Shown in pieces: positions 60,846 through 64,000 of a stretch of 64,000 nt of DNA. This stretch comes from Hirudinaria manillensis (Eukaryota; Annelida; Clitellata; Hirudinida; Hirudinidae), in the NCBI GenBank assembly GCA_034509925.1, contig CM067536.1:7921001-7985000 (forward strand). The letters run 5' to 3'. Position 1 is the stretch's first letter; each line of letters starts with the position of its first letter. The notes below the pieces were generated by a model that saw nothing but the letters and a program-made list of their open reading frames with translations, did no database searches and was not told where the DNA came from. A program made the position numbers and the translations under genes.

Positions 60846-60918
60846 GGTGCACCTGGGACACCTGCATTGGTTGATGGCCGCTCTCACAACGATCTTCCCG
60901 AATGACTGCACTGAAAGG
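60846..60918 (-). CDS. Candidate further upstream exon of the syndecan-like gene
   Basis: The minus strand has an acceptor (CCTTTCAG) and an open stretch with Cys in two frames: FGKIVVRAAINQCRCPRC, or VIREDRCESGHQPMQ. The second frame with a donor after CAG joins the next exon in phase 0; the first needs an alternative acceptor two bases downstream. I cannot decide between them. Confidence 0.3.
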
Positions 60919-61067
60919 TGATTGAGAGTAGGAGTGGGTGGATGAATGAATGAACGAACGAATGAATTGATGAATGAATGAATGGAGAAGTGATTAGTAA
61001 ACATTCAACGAAACGTTGAAGAGGTTTTGGTCACTGAAGTAGAAAAAGGACAGCGATTGAGTGGGTG

Positions 61068-61210
61068 AATGAGTGAGTGAGTGAGTGAGTGAGTGAGTGA
61101 GTGAGTGAGTGAGTGAGTGAGTGAGTGAGTGAGTGAGTGAGTGAGTGAGTGAGTGAGTGAGTGAGTGAGTGAGTGAGTGAGTGAGTGAGTGAGTGAGTGA
61201 GTGAGTGAGT
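61068..61210. repeat. Perfect GTGA tetranucleotide repeat, ~36 copies
   Basis: An uninterrupted run of about 143 bases, followed by degenerate GACTGAGTCA units to about 61250. Confidence 0.97.
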
Positions 61211-61566
61211 GACTGAGTCACTGAGTCACTGAGTGAGTGACTGAGTGAGCGAAATAAGTCTATTCTTCGACCATCCTAAGATACAAAAGATGGCGCTCAC
61301 AGCTGTGCAAGGTTATTAACAGAAGACAAATGCATCTTTCGTCCGTAAATTTCCAACTTTCCAGGCGCCAGAATCGAAACTTCTCAACCTTTTTATGTCA
61401 AAAATAACGGCACCGAATCCGAAAGACACGTGGTCAACGATCATTGGTCAGCGTAACTGAAGCTTAAAACGGTTTTAACTGAAAGCATGCGATTGTAAAA
61501 CTGTTGTTGATTTCTTATCGCAAGGAAACTTAATCGCTAAATGTTTGCACAGGGCACGAGAGACGC

Positions 61567-61660
61567 CCCTATCATCATCATCATCATCGTCGTCATCATC
61601 GTCGTCATCATCATCATCGTCGTCGTCGTCATCATCATCATCATCATCATCAGCTACATC
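61567..61660. repeat. ATC/GTC triplet repeat
   Basis: Mixed CAT and CGT triplets, plus strand. Confidence 0.9.
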
Positions 61661-61766
61661 ATCGTCGCCATGATTACCATAACCACCACCACCACCACCC
61701 TTAAAGAATGCCAGACCAGCAATTGGTCAACGACATTTCGACAGTGTCCGTCCACAGACCATTTCG

Positions 61767-61910
61767 TTCATTCATTCATTCATTCACTAATTCATTCATT
61801 CATTCACTAATTCATTCATTCATTCACTAATTCATTCATTCATTCATTCACTAATTCATTCATTCATTCATTCACTAATTCATTTATTCATTCGTTCGTT
61901 CATTCGTTCC
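61767..61910. repeat. ATTC repeat with a higher-order ACTAATTC unit
   Basis: CATT units are punctuated by CACTAATT about every 24-28 bases, giving a second-order repeat of four to five periods. Confidence 0.85.
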
Positions 61911-62048
61911 ACCCATTCATTCATTTTTCAAATGGTAATGATGGTTTTCGAGTGCACAAGCCACAATTTAAAAATAAATTTATTTGTTATTAGACTGCCT
62001 ATTACCATTGTTGTTATTATAATTATTATTACCACTATTATTAATGTA

Positions 62049-62087
<39 letters not shown>

Positions 62088-62249
62088 TTATGCCTGTCAC
62101 GAATGATAAATTAATTTGTTTACCAGCACGGGGTTTTAATTCGGTGACCTTCGAACTCTGATCCAAAAAGATGTTTCAACTGACGTGAGGCGGAAGTTCA
62201 GCTTTTTGTTTGGGGTTGGGGGATGAAGGACCTCACCCCTCCTAACCTA

Positions 62250-62425
62250 CCCACCCACCCATTCATCCACCCAGCCACTCACCTACGCATCCTCTCCGTC
62301 CATCCATCCATCCATCCCTTCATCTATCCACCTATCCGTCCGTCCATCCATCCACCCATCCATCCATCCATCCATCCCTTCATCTATCCACCCATCCGTC
62401 CGTCCATCCATCCATCCATCATCCA
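62250..62425. repeat. CCAT-type repeat with ~60-base duplicated blocks
   Basis: CATCCATCCATCCCTTCATC followed by TATCCACC and CCGTCCGTCC occurs twice in tandem, so the tetranucleotide run was itself duplicated. Confidence 0.85.
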
Positions 62426-62713
62426 ATCCAATTCCTTCTCTCTATCTTTAAATGAATGTTCGCATGGACGGTTGAATGACTCACTAGTCTGTCAATGATT
62501 CCAGTCGGTCGTGTTGGATCGATAGCCAATGACGTCATCACAACCACCGACTGATATGAGTGAGTCATGGTGGTCGTCATCATCATCATCACCATCATCA
62601 TCATCGTTGTCGTCGCCGTTATCGTCATCATCACAATCGCTAAATCACACTCTACGCAAATGGACGGTCAGATTGCGATCGTTCAAATGAGGTTCTCCCA
62701 TCGCTTAAGAACC

Positions 62714-62818
62714 AATGATGATGATGATGATGATGACGACGACGATGATGATGATGACGACGACGACAACGATGATGATGATGAAGGCGGATACGATGAT
62801 GCTGGTGGTGATGACGAC
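62714..62818. repeat. GAT/GAC triplet repeat
   Basis: Reads as poly-Asp on plus and His/Arg/Ser on minus; no splice or start context. Confidence 0.9.
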
Positions 62819-63126
62819 GGATCATAATCATAATCATAATCAGTGCAAATGTTTATAAACAAGAACTGAATGGAAAAAGTACTCATTTCGTATAATTAAG
62901 TTAAGAACACCTGAAGATGGCGATGATGATAATGATGACAAAGACTAAAATCCTTCATTAAAAATTTGTCCATCTATCCTAGCCATTCATGGATCATCAT
63001 CATCATCATCATCATCGTCGTCGTCGTAGACTTCAAGGCCATCGGCCAAGAAGGGATACCATAAAGACCCATTATTGGGATCACAATCACAATTACGTCG
63101 TCATGGAAACGGAAAGTTTGAAGATG

Positions 63127-63175
63127 GAGAGAAAGAGAGAGAGAGAAAGAGAGGGAGAGAGAGGGAGAGAGAAAC
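63127..63175. repeat. GA-rich microsatellite
   Basis: GAGA with GGGA interruptions, purine-rich on the plus strand. Confidence 0.85.
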
Positions 63176-63586
63176 AACAACAACAAAGAAAAACAGAAGA
63201 ACACCTCCCACGCACTCACTCACAAACTCGCAACGATAACAACTCAATACAATTAATTGGCTTTCAATACGATACTCGGTCGGCATTCGATTTCTTTCGA
63301 CCCTGAGTGTACACTACCCTGACGGGGCCAAGCAACGTGGACCAACCCCCCCCCCCCCCATGGGAGATAAACGCGAAAGGATGGGAAAACAACCTCTGTT
63401 CGAGGGTCTGATTCAATAACTTCTACCATTCATAATCAATCATTCATTTCAATCCTTCCAATCACTGGCAATCGTTTCTACAAGATATCAATCAATCAAT
63501 TCAATCACCGACAATCATTTCAATCAGCAATTGCTCGAGGACAGATTCAATAATAACTTCAACCACGATCAATCACAACCGATCAT

Positions 63587-63618
<32 letters not shown>

Positions 63619-64000
63619 GACAGTCAATCAATTAAATCACTACCAACCATTTCAATCATCAGGAACAAACTCAACCACCCTCCTATCATCATCACCATCG
63701 TCGTCGTCATCCTCATCGCCGTGAAAGCGGTAATTGAGCATCGGGAATAGTATAGACGTCTAGTCCGGTGGTCGCCTCTCCTCAAAGCCGTTTCCTCCTC
63801 GTCATGAAGATGACGACGACGACGACGAGGACTGCGATTGTGATGATGACGACGACGATTGTGATTGGTGATGATGACGTCGATGACAATGATGTCGATC
63901 TTATCATCGTCATCATCAGAGATAGTAATCCGATAACGCCGTATCGATGGTAATAATGTCAAAGAAGACGATGTTGATAGTTTCATTGTGGTGATAGTGA

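Larger units (their letters stand above)
60919..64000. other. Microsatellite-rich region without a recognised gene
   Basis: Nearly every long ORF here is an artefact of tri- or tetranucleotide repeats. It may be intron or 5' region of the syndecan-like gene. I saw no convincing signal-peptide exon. Confidence 0.55.

Noticed and set aside
60053-61221. Periodic GGAT and GTGA arrays considered as CRISPR-like or as repeat proteins (DGWM, HSLT)
   Set aside because: Four-base units with no spacers are microsatellites, not CRISPR; the encoded periodic peptides lack any gene context.

Overview
The window is animal nuclear DNA. Genes are split by many GT-AG introns, AT-rich spacers are long, microsatellites are abundant, and gene content is metazoan: a complete TTC7 scaffold gene, a complete GCLM gene, three Toll-like receptors, three i-type (destabilase-type) lysozymes, a metazoan universal stress protein and a syndecan-like membrane protein. 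i-type lysozymes, Toll receptors with one C-terminal cysteine cluster and a retained animal USP point to a lophotrochozoan invertebrate. An annelid such as a leech is a reasonable guess, but this is inference and no database was searched.

Layout. 1-395 (+): the last two exons of an ABCC-type transporter. 2085-10860 (+): six near-identical 1.5 kb units in tandem, each with an intronless 338-codon ORF made of three UBX/ubiquitin-like repeats; this family is not one I recognise. 11339-19413 (+): a 17-exon TTC7 gene (862 aa), with introns full of GAT/ATC microsatellites. 19414-24619: intergenic. 24620-29796 (+): a universal stress protein gene with a 2.6 kb intron. 31757-35050 and 35515-38973 (-): two tandem Toll-like receptors that are almost identical in their 3' exons. 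40048-44547 (+): a third, more diverged receptor, head to head with the second. 45476-48394 (-): a 7-exon GCLM gene (272 aa). 49677-55729 (-): three four-exon i-type lysozymes. 59090 to about 60670 (-): the 3' part of a syndecan-like membrane protein. 60920-64000: mostly microsatellite.

Exon models were built by hand from splice sites, reading phase and family resemblance. For TTC7, GCLM, the USP, the three receptors and the three lysozymes every phase closes and the total length is a multiple of three. Receptors and lysozymes suggest an innate-immunity neighbourhood in 31-56 kb, where genes are AT-rich and recently duplicated; TTC7, GCLM, the ABC transporter and the syndecan-like gene are single copy here and have GC-richer exons.

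Main points for a second look: the six-copy UBX-like array; the loss of the TIR BB-loop proline in two of three receptors; a shared GC splice donor in those two; lysozymes without the muramidase acidic dyad; a syndecan-like tail joined to a cysteine-rich ectodomain; and GAT/ATC repeats that abut splice sites. No tRNA, rRNA, CRISPR array or intact transposon was found.
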